From Vibrio plantisponsor (lineage in GTDB: Bacteria; Pseudomonadota; Gammaproteobacteria; Enterobacterales; Vibrionaceae): DNA of 64,000 nt. Position 1 is the first letter of the stretch. Each line of letters opens with the position of its first letter. Made by a program: the position numbers and the translations under genes. The DNA lies in assembly GCF_013041605.1 (NCBI RefSeq), contig NZ_JABEQC010000007.1:124001-188000 (forward strand), read 5' to 3'. The notes beneath the pieces were generated by a model. The model did no database searches, was not told where the DNA came from, and was given only the letters and a program-made list of their open reading frames with translations. Positions 53,577 to 61,482 of the stretch are shown here, one piece after another.

Positions 53577-54005
53577 CTAAAACTTTTAATACGCTGTAAC
53601 CTTATAGTTATGTGGAAAGTACCCCCGTAGTACATACTCGGGGGTTTGCTCCGTTCCTCCGCCTCCTCAGTCCTCGTCGTTGTGCGTCCCGTCGCCAAAA
53701 CCCCAAAACAAAACCCATTAAAGAAAGATGAAAACCTCTTTCGACACTCAAGAGGTTTAACGCTGGTAAGACATCGAGAAAATGCTTTAGGCTCTTGCGC
53801 TTGTTGAAGCTCTTATTCAGGCTTGGCAGGGGGAAGGTGTTTTTTTCTGACCGAACCAACGCAGAATACTAACCGCGCCAGTTAAGTGTCGTGGAAATGT
53901 TGGACTTTGCCGAGTGGCTTGGTGTCACCGTTCGCAGGCTTGCTCACTGCATCCCCCCAAGGGGGGATAGTTGTCAGGTATGTCATTTGAAATGACATAC
54001 CAAGA
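53577..54005. other. Phage noncoding region with three hairpins
   Basis: About 430 bp without a credible gene, between the convergent TolA-like and zot genes. It has three strong hairpins: ACCCCCG/CGGGGGT (53621-53645, 11-base loop), ATCCCCCC/GGGGGGAT (53951-53968, 2-base loop) and GGTATGTCATTT/AAATGACATACC (53977-54001, 1-base centre). A long pyrimidine-rich stretch lies at 53650-53700. This is the place where inoviruses carry replication origins and the packaging signal, so that role is inferred. Confidence 0.6.
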
Positions 54006-55382
54006 TTAGAAGATAGACCCCAGTTTGATGTCTGCTTGTTCGGTGGTGTTTTGTGGTATGTCTTTCTCTTTGGGCTTACAAAAGACATTCAACTGAACGG
54101 CCTCCTTAGTCAGCCGCAACAGGCAATCATCGAAATGAACATAAGTAATGTTGTTCGCCCTTAAGAACGTATCATCAAACCTGTACGTTCCTTCAGGCGT
54201 GTTGGCCTCCAACGTCACCATAAAACGAAAACCTTTGTCACCGTTTTGCGTCACATGCCCCGTATAGTAGAGGTTCTGAATCTCATACAATCCAAGCATC
54301 TGGCGAATCAGTTCAAGCCTGTTTGATGCAAGAGAAACTGAATCACCGGCACGAGTGTTAGACGTACCGCTATTCCCACCAATAGATACATTGCCACCAC
54401 TTTGAGCACCGCCTTTAGCCACCCCAGTGGACGAGCCAGAAACTTGAGACTCATTGACAGACGAGGACGGTTGCGCATCCTCCGAAGAAGCACCAAAAAC
54501 CAGACCGGATAAACCATAAACAAAGTACCCCATGCACCCTATACCAATAACAAACGTCGCTAAGAACTTCGGGTTCTTATACAACACATTCACCGCACCG
54601 GAATCTTTCGCTGTACCTGTCGCCGTAGACTTGTAAAGCAAGAACGCCTCAAGCGGGATTTTTACACTTAGAACGTTTGGATCTTTTCCTTTTGGGATAA
54701 CAGGCGTTGCCGTATTTTTAGGGTGTTTGTATATGTACGGCTTACGACGCGCCCAGAACATGCCGTCATTGCCTTTGTGAAAAAAGCATTGTTCAGCACA
54801 GGCGCGGATTGCGGTATCAATCTGACCCCAATCAGGCGACAGTAGCTCGATATCCCAGTTGTATTTGCGGTGACGCATGAATCCTTCATTGAACGAAAAC
54901 GGGTAGATAATCCGTCCTTGTGCGTCGTATTCCGCTTGCCCTCGGTCGTCCACTTCCGACGCATCGAGTTGAGTCATATCAACGGGCAGGTATCGAGAGT
55001 GAAAGAACGCTTCGTAGTCTTTGGGCAGGTTCGGCAGAAAATCCGAAAGAGGGCGACCGGACACCTTTTCCATACGAAAGCCGATGTTCTTTGAAAAGAT
55101 GTCCTGACATTCATCAATCACAATCAGTGCGCCCAGTGGACACCACGAGAAAAAGTGTTGCCATAGGTCAATGCCGTTCTTGTCTCGACTGAATATCCGA
55201 ATCAATCGAGCCGTAGAAGGAAAGGTGATATCCAGACGTTTCTCGATTTCCTCAAGTGGTTGCATCCCTTCAATGTTGGTCACGACCACACGGCCAGCTT
55301 TAAGGGCAGGGAGTATCACAAAATGACATACATAGGATGATTTGTAAGAGCCGTTCGCCCCCGTTCTTATCGTAATCGCCAT
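54006..55382 (-). CDS. zot: Zot-family phage assembly ATPase (pI-like)
   Basis: A 458-residue inner-membrane protein. The Walker A variant GANGSYKS is at residues 8-15 and Walker B ALIVIDECQ at 85-93; a membrane helix lies at about 273-297, followed by a periplasmic Ser/Gly-rich linker and C-terminal domain. It drives phage extrusion, as pI of M13. The zonula occludens toxin peptide of CTX phage has not been shown here. ATG with GAGGTAA upstream, 4 bp after the DUF2523 gene. Confidence 0.93.
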   Translation of the reverse strand: MAITIRTGANGSYKSSYVCHFVILPALKAGRVVVTNIEGMQPLEEIEKRLDITFPSTARLIRIFSRDKNGIDLWQHFFSWCPLGALIVIDECQDIFSKNIGFRMEKVSGRPLSDFLPNLPKDYEAFFHSRYLPVDMTQLDASEVDDRGQAEYDAQGRIIYPFSFNEGFMRHRKYNWDIELLSPDWGQIDTAIRACAEQCFFHKGNDGMFWARRKPYIYKHPKNTATPVIPKGKDPNVLSVKIPLEAFLLYKSTATGTAKDSGAVNVLYKNPKFLATFVIGIGCMGYFVYGLSGLVFGASSEDAQPSSSVNESQVSGSSTGVAKGGAQSGGNVSIGGNSGTSNTRAGDSVSLASNRLELIRQMLGLYEIQNLYYTGHVTQNGDKGFRFMVTLEANTPEGTYRFDDTFLRANNITYVHFDDCLLRLTKEAVQLNVFCKPKEKDIPQNTTEQADIKLGSIF

Positions 55383-55386
55383 GTCA

Positions 55387-55728
55387 TTACCTCAGCATCT
55401 TCATCACAAAGCCAGTGGATAGAAAGTTGAAGTAAACGCCAATCGCGTGAGGTACACCAAACGCATAAGCGTAATATCTCAACTCATCAGGTAAGGCGTT
55501 AAACGCACTGGCAACCACCGAATTAAACCCGATTTCCTTGAGTAACAATTGCGCGGTGGTGTAATAGACTTGCATCGTCCAGATAAGCCAAGTCAGTTTG
55601 GCTTTGATGTACCAAACGTTAATGTAGGCCATGAGTTGTTGGAAGTAGCTTGGGATGAACTCGAAGAACTCGACAACGGTCTGACCCACATCACCAAGCG
55701 CATTCAAAATGTCTAACAGAAATTGCAT
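55387..55728 (-). CDS. DUF2523 phage minor coat protein (pVI-like)
   Basis: A 113-residue protein with hydrophobic helices (WYIKAKLTWLIWTMQVYYTTAQLLL and AFGVPHAIGVYFNFL). The DUF2523 pattern and its place between the adsorption protein and zot match pVI, which caps the particle end with pIII. 4 bp from zot, 13 bp from pIII. Confidence 0.85.
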   Translation of the reverse strand: MQFLLDILNALGDVGQTVVEFFEFIPSYFQQLMAYINVWYIKAKLTWLIWTMQVYYTTAQLLLKEIGFNSVVASAFNALPDELRYYAYAFGVPHAIGVYFNFLSTGFVMKMLR

Positions 55729-55741
55729 ACAAACCTCCGTG

Positions 55742-57229
55742 TTATTTCACTAAGAAACGAATGCCAAACAGCACCGCAAGGAACACAAGAACGGCAGCGA
55801 TTAGACCGGAATTTCCCAAAAGAGCAGGGAACACACCAGAGCCGAATGAATATTCATTACCCCGAATGTGAAACTTCCAACGGTGTTCAACGTACTCGCC
55901 ACGGTTCAGTTCGGACGAATCAAAAGAAAACAGACCTTGCATCGCTTTCATTTGTTCTGAGTATTCTTTTTGTAAGGCTTCAATTTCCGTTTTCATTTCG
56001 GTCAGCGTATCTTCGCCATACAGGCCAGTTCCCTTAAAATCGATTTTTCCCTCAGAGCCACGAGTCGAAAGACCATCACCGTTCAATGTGCCAACGATTG
56101 AATCAATCCCATCACCAATACCTTGTAGCTCGGTATTCATACCCTCGAAGCCGTCACCCAATGCAGTGGACAAACCATCAACCGTTCCTGATAGGGTGCC
56201 GATGTCGTCAGACAGTCCAGAGACATCACCGGACAGAGACGAAATTGCAGACATCACCTCCGTATTGTCACCAGAGCCGCCCTCCATGTTATCGAAGGCG
56301 TTTTGTAATGCGGTTAATTGGTCAGAGAGGGAATTTATTGCCAGATTGTTTTCTTTGATTGCTTTATTGGTCGGACTGTATTCGGAGGCCATTGTGTTCA
56401 AAACGTTTTCTTGAGCCGAGCTGACTTGTCGGGACAAACTTCCCAGCGTTGCTTGAACTGAAGTATTCACATTACTGGCTTGTGAAACGATTTGGTTCAT
56501 GATTGCAGGAAAGTAATAATTACTCATACCGTTAAGAGACTTAAGCACTTGATTGGTTTCAGTGCCCGTGACGTGACCATTTTCAATCAACGTTTCGAGA
56601 CTGGAGACACCATCAATGATTTGGTCTGTGCTTTCTTGCAATAGGGTATTTTGTTGGCTCAGTTTTTCATTCATTGATTCAGCAAATACTTTCGTAAAAT
56701 AATCATGCTGATCCAACGAAGCACTAAGAGCAGAAAAATGTGTGTTCGTTGAGGAATATAGACGTTCAATGATTCCATTCGTTTGACTGACTTTAGAGGT
56801 CAACGCAGGCATCTTCATGTCGTACTCACAGGTCACTTTTAACGCGCCTGTTTCGTTGCTGTAATAGTTGTTATAACAAACCGTTTGCATCTTTTCGGGT
56901 TCTTCAGGTTCGGGAACATCAATAAAATCTCCACCTGGCCACATCATATTACCTTGTTCACCTTCTGATTCTGTGCAGACATCACCCGTAGAGACAAAAT
57001 CGCCAACGCATTCGCCAGATTCCGCAAAGCATAAGTTGACCGTTGCCTTGTATTTGCAATTACCAGCCGTTCCAAGGCAGAGATAAGGCGCAGAACCATA
57101 AATAGAACCGTTCCAAGTTTGATGCCCACTTTCTATACCCACCGGACAATCGTACGCATACACAGCCGAAGAAAGACAGACAGTAAGAACGAACAGGAGA
57201 ACTAAAAAGGTGTTAATCGCACTACGCAT
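55742..57229 (-). CDS. Phage adsorption protein (pIII-like)
   Basis: A 495-residue protein from ATG 57229 (AAAGGA upstream; the frame opens at 57247). A signal peptide ends at about residue 25. The Cys-rich N-terminal domain (six or more Cys between residues 28 and 90, then an acidic Pro-Glu linker) would carry the receptor- and TolA-binding functions. The middle is a long helical, Ser/Asn/Gly-rich stretch with heptad-like repeats (SSLSGDVSGLSDDIGTLSG). A final membrane helix (GLIAAVLVFLAVLFGIRFLVK) holds it in the membrane before assembly. It is preceded by a terminator that sets it apart from the coat genes. Confidence 0.88.
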   Translation of the reverse strand: MRSAINTFLVLLFVLTVCLSSAVYAYDCPVGIESGHQTWNGSIYGSAPYLCLGTAGNCKYKATVNLCFAESGECVGDFVSTGDVCTESEGEQGNMMWPGGDFIDVPEPEEPEKMQTVCYNNYYSNETGALKVTCEYDMKMPALTSKVSQTNGIIERLYSSTNTHFSALSASLDQHDYFTKVFAESMNEKLSQQNTLLQESTDQIIDGVSSLETLIENGHVTGTETNQVLKSLNGMSNYYFPAIMNQIVSQASNVNTSVQATLGSLSRQVSSAQENVLNTMASEYSPTNKAIKENNLAINSLSDQLTALQNAFDNMEGGSGDNTEVMSAISSLSGDVSGLSDDIGTLSGTVDGLSTALGDGFEGMNTELQGIGDGIDSIVGTLNGDGLSTRGSEGKIDFKGTGLYGEDTLTEMKTEIEALQKEYSEQMKAMQGLFSFDSSELNRGEYVEHRWKFHIRGNEYSFGSGVFPALLGNSGLIAAVLVFLAVLFGIRFLVK

Positions 57230-57245
57230 CGTCATTCCTTTAAAC

Positions 57246-57271
57246 AAAAAACGCCCCCATCAGGAGGCGTT
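57246..57271 (-). terminator. Phage central terminator after coat genes
   Basis: On the minus strand AACGCC-TCC and GG-GGGCGTT form a stem followed by TTTTTG. Located between the coat genes and pIII like the central terminator after gene VIII in M13. Confidence 0.8.
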
Positions 57272-57358
57272 AATACCAGTGTAAAAGCCGTATATAAACG
57301 CTCCACCGTTCGCCAAGGCGAGAAATATAGTGGTGACGTTAGAAACAACCTCGAACAT
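57260..57358 (-). CDS. 32-residue minor coat candidate (pVII/pIX-like)
   Basis: A short ORF (MFEVVSNVTTIFLALANGG start, IYGFYTGINAS end) that begins 4 bp after the major coat stop. It is one hydrophobic helix with few charges, the size and look of pVII or pIX of M13. The stop codon lies inside the stem of the central terminator. It is too short for ordinary gene callers. Identity is inferred from size, place and hydrophobicity. Confidence 0.6.
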   Translation of the reverse strand: MFEVVSNVTTIFLALANGGAFIYGFYTGINAS

Positions 57359-57362
57359 CGTC

Positions 57363-57581
57363 TTAACGCATAGCGCCGATAATGGCACGAAGGCCGAAAC
57401 CGATAGCCGCCAAGCCGATGAGACCGACAACAACAATGCTGTAGTTGCTTTGACCAGATGAAACCGCATTACCTAGCGCTTCACTGACATCAACAGCGTG
57501 AGCCATACCAGAAGCCGCAACCGTTGATACAGCTACACCGATTTTTGCAGAGTGTTTTTTAAGAATGTTCATGTATTTCAT
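57363..57581 (-). CDS. Major coat protein (pVIII-like)
   Basis: A 72-residue precursor from ATG 57581 (GGAG eight bases upstream). The signal peptide is long (MKYMNILKKHSAKIGVAVST..., ending AHA at residue 29). The mature 43 residues have an acidic/polar amphipathic N-part (VDVSEALGNAVSSGQSNY), a membrane helix (SIVVVGLIGLAAIGFGL) and a basic tail (RAIIGAMR) for DNA contact. This is the textbook layout of an inovirus major coat protein. Confidence 0.93.
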   Translation of the reverse strand: MKYMNILKKHSAKIGVAVSTVAASGMAHAVDVSEALGNAVSSGQSNYSIVVVGLIGLAAIGFGLRAIIGAMR

Positions 57582-57608
57582 AAGGATTACTCCATTAATT
57601 AACAATAA

Positions 57609-57833
57609 TCAGCCTCGACCGAGACCCTTCACTATACGACCCAAGATGTGACCGCCCACGAGTGACAACAACAAGTAACCTGTCACGGAGGTGTACAACT
57701 GTGAGTCAATATTCAAGTTGCCATCCAAACCCGTTTGGAGTTCTTCAAGCTCAGTAGCAGAGAGCAGTGCGTAGTCACAACTAGAGTTAGAAGTGACAAT
57801 GTAACCGTTAAGAAGCGCTACGCACTGGCTCAT
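57609..57833 (-). CDS. Small inovirus membrane protein
   Basis: A 74-residue protein with MSQCVALLNGYIV at the start, an acidic middle and a C-terminal membrane helix (YTSVTGYLLLSLVGGHILG) with a basic tail. Similar small ORFs precede the major coat gene in many Vibrio inoviruses; a minor structural role is likely but unproven. 4 bp from the SSB gene. Confidence 0.75.
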   Translation of the reverse strand: MSQCVALLNGYIVTSNSSCDYALLSATELEELQTGLDGNLNIDSQLYTSVTGYLLLSLVGGHILGRIVKGLGRG

Positions 57834-57837
57834 ACAA

Positions 57838-58212
57838 TTACGCTCCGACCTTTGGATTCATTGACGCTTCAAAGTGTTTTTTGATTTCAGGGTCAACAGG
57901 AATCAGCTTGGTGACAATAGAACCGGACAATGGGTCGTCCATGTTCAGACTGATTTCGACCTCATACTCACGACGAGGAACAAGTGCGCCAGTTCGTTCG
58001 AGTTCGAGTGCGTAATTAAGATCAATCGTCAGTGGTGTGTCGTATTTCGACACCTCACCGGATTCGCCAATGGTGCGACGTTTCATCTTGATTTTGTCGT
58101 TAGCAATATCGAGAGGACGAAGCGGACGCGAGATATTGAGTTGAGCAAATTCACCGCGAAATTCATTCCAGAAAATCGACACACCTAATACAAAGACCGA
58201 GTTCTTAGCCAT
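57838..58212 (-). CDS. Phage ssDNA-binding protein (pV-like)
   Basis: A 124-residue beta-rich protein (SVFVLGVSIFWNEFRGEFAQLNISRPLRPL, YDTPLTIDLNYALELE, YEVEISLNMDDPL) located directly after rep, the place of gene V. It would coat single-stranded phage DNA before packaging. Assignment rests on position, size and fold pattern; sequence similarity to the decayed SSB at 50929 is not evident by eye. Confidence 0.7.
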   Translation of the reverse strand: MAKNSVFVLGVSIFWNEFRGEFAQLNISRPLRPLDIANDKIKMKRRTIGESGEVSKYDTPLTIDLNYALELERTGALVPRREYEVEISLNMDDPLSGSIVTKLIPVDPEIKKHFEASMNPKVGA

Positions 58213-58218
58213 AGTTAA

Positions 58219-59502
58219 TTACTCCAAAGCGTTGATAAGTTTTTGATGCATTGAAGGATAGGGCAGATAAACGTCGTCCTTGACCAACGTTGAAACGACC
58301 TTTTGACTATCGCCTTGATACAAATCCAACAAGCTGTTTATTAAACGTCCGTATTGTCTCTTCGCCCAAAATGCCGAGGCTAAGACGTCACACGAAGCGC
58401 GCTTAATGCGTTTTGATTGAGTTTTCACAGGAGTGATATCTTCCGATATCAACGAGGCGGCATAGGCATTCAAGCCAACGAAAGCCCCAACGGGATTAAG
58501 CAAAATATCGATATCCCATTTTTTCAATTCGACTTCCGAGCGATACCAAGAGAAGTTGTCCGCTTGGATGTTCTGCTCAAGTTTTTTGTTGTAAATGCGC
58601 CAGTACACTAAGGACTGACGCGAGCCGATGTTGCGTTCTTCACGGGTAAAGACCTTGCGACCATCGACGATTTGATATTCATCGACAATTTTGATGATGG
58701 GCGCAAAGCCGCGAGAGCGTTTAAAAGCACCCAAAGTGGCCGCACGTTCAGCCGCTTCACAAGTGTGTAAATCGTCGTAACAGTCAAAAGCCAAATCGAT
58801 GCGAGTCAGTTGTTTACAGCACAGAATATTACCGAGCCAGTGATGCAAGAAATGACAAGAACGCTGTGCAAATAAGTGTTTGCAGCCATGCGCAGGGATT
58901 TGAAAATGCACCGTGTCACGGTTGCCTCCGATACCGACTTGACCGCAGTAGTCATCACCATTGGCCGAGGTTAAAACGAACGAATCTTGATAGAACTGGA
59001 AGCCGTAACCCCTTGGTGCACCATAATTGAACCCGAGCACGTATTGAATGAAGCGTCGAACGCATTCCAGCAGGTAATCCGAATACACCTCGCGGAAATA
59101 ATGGTTGTAAGCCTCGATATCACTGAACGATTGAGCCTTATGAGTAGAGAAAACAGGTTCAACCGGAAAATGGATACCCGAATAAGGCGACTCTTTTTTG
59201 CAGTGACGAAAATCGGCTAACTTGACCGTAAAACAGAGATAATCAATGGTCACTGGCGACTGTTCGTAGTCCTCAATGAAGGTGTATTCCTCAACGGTAT
59301 GGCTGACGAACTCAGACACCACAGGGTTATTTTTGGTACGGAACAGGTAATTTTTTGGCGTTTTGTGTACGTACGATTTGCGCTTGAACACATCAACATC
59401 GTCCATACAAAGCTGGTTAATCACACCAGAGCCACACTCAGGACAACAACACGTCAGCACTGATTCGTAGTTAGTTCCACAATCCATACACGCGCGTTTC
59501 AT
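58219..59502 (-). CDS. Phage rolling-circle replication initiator (RstA/pII-like)
   Basis: A 427-residue replication initiation factor. It starts with a Cys-rich zinc ribbon (CMDCG...CCCPECG, residues 5-25) and has the Rep_trans-type core: VTIDYLCFTVK, GGNRDTVHFQIPAHGCKHL and TRIDLAFDCYDD with its acidic metal residues. Near residue 300 is SLVYWRIYNKKLEQ with the likely catalytic Tyr and Lys residues. It should nick the double-stranded origin. It overlaps the small upstream ORF by 4 bp. Confidence 0.9.
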   Translation of the reverse strand: MKRACMDCGTNYESVLTCCCPECGSGVINQLCMDDVDVFKRKSYVHKTPKNYLFRTKNNPVVSEFVSHTVEEYTFIEDYEQSPVTIDYLCFTVKLADFRHCKKESPYSGIHFPVEPVFSTHKAQSFSDIEAYNHYFREVYSDYLLECVRRFIQYVLGFNYGAPRGYGFQFYQDSFVLTSANGDDYCGQVGIGGNRDTVHFQIPAHGCKHLFAQRSCHFLHHWLGNILCCKQLTRIDLAFDCYDDLHTCEAAERAATLGAFKRSRGFAPIIKIVDEYQIVDGRKVFTREERNIGSRQSLVYWRIYNKKLEQNIQADNFSWYRSEVELKKWDIDILLNPVGAFVGLNAYAASLISEDITPVKTQSKRIKRASCDVLASAFWAKRQYGRLINSLLDLYQGDSQKVVSTLVKDDVYLPYPSMHQKLINALE

Positions 59503-59696
59503 GGTTGAATCCCCATAATTTCGAGACGTTCATCAAGCGTGGTGTTCGTGATGTCGATTAACTTGTAATAGATACCGTTAGAATTGAGGTAAGAGATCAA
59601 ACCGTTATACGAGCTGAAAAAATCCCAATCGCCAAACATGTACACAGATACAGAATGGTCTGGCATGAGGTCATAAAAGATTTTTTCAGCTGGCAT
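59499..59696 (-). CDS. Small phage ORF upstream of rep
   Basis: A 65-residue protein (MPAEKIFYDLMPDHSVSVYMFGDWDFF, then a Tyr-rich middle). ATG 59696 has AAGGTGG six bases upstream; the TTG at 59702 is less likely. It overlaps rep by ATGA, so the two are translationally coupled. Function unknown. Confidence 0.7.
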   Translation of the reverse strand: MPAEKIFYDLMPDHSVSVYMFGDWDFFSSYNGLISYLNSNGIYYKLIDITNTTLDERLEIMGIQP

Positions 59697-59787
59697 AATC
59701 AACCACCTTGAACAGTCGAAGTTGAGGCGACCACAACAAGCGAAGCTTCAAGGGCTAACGCCCGAAGTGGTCTAATACGATAATTTC

Positions 59788-59826
59788 CGTATAGTAAATA
59801 CGAGAAATCCCGTAGTGTAAATACGA
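59788..59826. promoter_or_regulatory. Repeated operator of the phage repressor
   Basis: CGTATAGTAAATACGA (59788-59803) and CGTAGTGTAAATACGA (59811-59826) are two copies with a 23 bp period; each has CGTA...TACG inverted ends. A partial third (TAATACGATA) lies at 59773. They occupy the region between the divergent rep-side operon and the repressor gene. Confidence 0.75.
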
Positions 59827-59884
59827 TAAAAACCGGACTGTTCGGCTACAATGAAGGTAGAAAACCATTTATGAGGGACAGCTA

Positions 59885-60241
59885 ATGTACACAAATCAGC
59901 TCATTGATGCGTACAAATCGCACATGAAGTTTGTGCAATATAAGCAGGTTGCGCACGAATTGGGTATAAGTGTCCAAATGTTGACAGATATCCGCAAAGG
60001 TCGTGCGTATCTCAAGGAAAACCTTGCGTTTTTTATTGCCGAGCAAATTGGCGAAGACAAAGAACGTGTTTTGATAGGTTTAGCGGCTGATAAAGCAAAA
60101 ACGCACGAAGAACAAATCCTATGGCACAGCATCGGAAAAAAGTTTAACGGACGAGGATTAACAACGATTTCAATGAGTTGCGGTGCGATTGCCGCTACAT
60201 TAGAACCCATTAGAGACTACGTATTATGTATGTTATGTTAA
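59885..60241 (+). CDS. Phage repressor-like HTH protein (DUF3693-like)
   Basis: A 118-residue protein with an N-terminal helix-turn-helix: YKQVAHELGISVQMLTDIRKGRAYL at about residues 18-43, then a helical ENLAFFIAEQIGEDKERVLIGLAADKAK segment as in DUF3693 phage regulators. It occupies the RstR position, divergent from the replication operon over repeated operators. Its 3' end runs through the right att/dif site, and the stop codon is supplied by the chromosomal XerD arm. ATG with GAGGGAC upstream. Confidence 0.8.
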   Translation: MYTNQLIDAYKSHMKFVQYKQVAHELGISVQMLTDIRKGRAYLKENLAFFIAEQIGEDKERVLIGLAADKAKTHEEQILWHSIGKKFNGRGLTTISMSCGAIAATLEPIRDYVLCMLC

Positions 60242-60243
60242 AT
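60216..60243 (+). other. dif: dif site / right attachment site (XerC/XerD)
   Basis: A 28 bp site: XerC arm ACTACGTATTA (60216-60226), six-base centre TGTATG, XerD arm TTATGTTAAAT (60233-60243). The XerD arm and centre agree with Vibrio dif as I remember it; the XerC arm differs at a few positions, as expected if it comes from the phage. It marks the terminus of the replicon, where chromosome dimers are resolved. Confidence 0.88.
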
Positions 60244-60340
60244 ATGTAGGGTTTCTAGATGCGAGCAACATACCTAAATTGAACGAATAACTGCTCTATT
60301 CCTTGTACGTTTTACATAATTGGCATTTACCATAAAATAC

Positions 60341-60385
60341 CTAATAACTACATTTATCATCTGAGATTAAAAATGTAGTTATTAG
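60341..60385. repeat. Perfect 15 bp inverted repeat near dif
   Basis: CTAATAACTACATTT (60341-60355) and AAATGTAGTTATTAG (60371-60385) with a 15-base loop. It lies 90 bp past the stop of the minus-strand LysR gene and 97 bp from dif. It may be the LysR terminator; no clean T-run follows. Confidence 0.6.
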
Positions 60386-60475
60386 GCTGTGAACCTTTCT
60401 ATAACTGATGAGATTTCATTAGTGTCCACCGGTTTAGGCAACATTACTGGCTTTTAGCATCATCGATTGTTTGGG

Positions 60476-61369
60476 CTACCATCGATGCTTTGAAAAGTAT
60501 TCAGATATAAAATCGATATAAGCTCGTACTGCTCGAGACAGATATTTCCTAGAAGAATACAGAGCATAAATCTTAAGTTTGCTTGGTTGCCAATCAGGTA
60601 AAACACGGACTAGTGAACCAGACTCTATCTCTGACGACACAAGATACGTGGGTTGTAGTGTAACCCCCATTCCACTCTTTGCAGCATGCAATAATACAGT
60701 TGCTTCATTTGCTGATAAGCAAGGCTTTATTTCAATGGACTCATGCTGCTTACCATAGTTCAAATGCCATACATGTTGTTCAAAGTGTTTATATCCAAGA
60801 CATTTGTGATTCAGTAAATCTCGGGGGTTCACTATCTTCGCATGTTCAGCTATATACTGTGGCGACGCGACTAAAACAGAATGGCAATCAGCAATTGGTT
60901 TACCAACTAACGAAGGATCTGGATTTGAAGAGATTCTTATCGCTAAGTCTATCTGCTGCTCGACCAGATCCGTGACTGTGTCTTCGACATTAATTTCTAC
61001 TATTACATCAGGATAATGGTCCATAAATAGCTTTGTCGCTGGAATTAACTGAGAAAACCCAAAAGACATACTGGTTGATACTTTTATTCTGCCTTTTAGA
61101 GAATCTGATGAACCAGAGTGACTAATATCTGCGAGTTCTTCGCCGGCAAGAAGCCAACTTTCTACCTGCTTTAAGCAGTTTTCACCAGCCGATGTTAAAG
61201 TTACTTTTCTCGTTGTGCGATGTAATAACCTAACATTCAACCACTCTTCCATCGACTCTATATAACGGGTAACCATAGGCCGAGACATGCTCAGCCTGTC
61301 GGCAGTTACAGTGAAACTTCCGGACTGGGCGACATCGATAAACACTCTTGCGGCTTTCAATCTATCCAT
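60476..61369 (-). CDS. LysR-family transcriptional regulator
   Basis: A 297-residue LysR protein: HTH SGSFTVTADRLSMSRPMVTRYIESMEEWLNVRLLHRTTRKVTLT, then a normal effector domain. Divergent from a DsbA-family gene with about 110 bp between starts, so it most likely controls that gene. Confidence 0.88.
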   Translation of the reverse strand: MDRLKAARVFIDVAQSGSFTVTADRLSMSRPMVTRYIESMEEWLNVRLLHRTTRKVTLTSAGENCLKQVESWLLAGEELADISHSGSSDSLKGRIKVSTSMSFGFSQLIPATKLFMDHYPDVIVEINVEDTVTDLVEQQIDLAIRISSNPDPSLVGKPIADCHSVLVASPQYIAEHAKIVNPRDLLNHKCLGYKHFEQHVWHLNYGKQHESIEIKPCLSANEATVLLHAAKSGMGVTLQPTYLVSSEIESGSLVRVLPDWQPSKLKIYALYSSRKYLSRAVRAYIDFISEYFSKHRW

Positions 61370-61482
61370 TTGATTAGAACGTTTTATGAAACACTGATGT
61401 ATATAATTGGATATTTTTCTGAACTTATCAATTTAATATATTAGTTAGCATATTAATGAACGTATCTGAGCGGAGTTACAAC

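Larger units (their letters stand above)
51251..60243. mobile_element. Inovirus (filamentous phage) prophage at dif
   Basis: The element is bounded by two XerC/XerD-type sites (51251-51279 and 60216-60243). With XerC cleavage after each left arm the excised circle would be about 8.97 kb. It carries a full inovirus gene set: Rep, SSB, coat, pIII-like adsorption protein, pVI-like DUF2523 and Zot on the minus strand, and a divergent repressor. The plus-strand cargo of three genes (51365-53576) is convergent to zot. It encodes no integrase, as expected for a phage that uses host XerCD. Confidence 0.85.

Noticed and set aside
53608..53859. 83-residue minus-strand ORF in the phage noncoding region
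   Set aside because: Arg-rich low-complexity translation, no ribosome binding site, overlaps hairpin DNA; likely chance.
54006..55382. Zot as evidence of an enterotoxin
   Set aside because: Zot-family proteins are the normal assembly ATPases of inoviruses; nothing here supports toxin activity.
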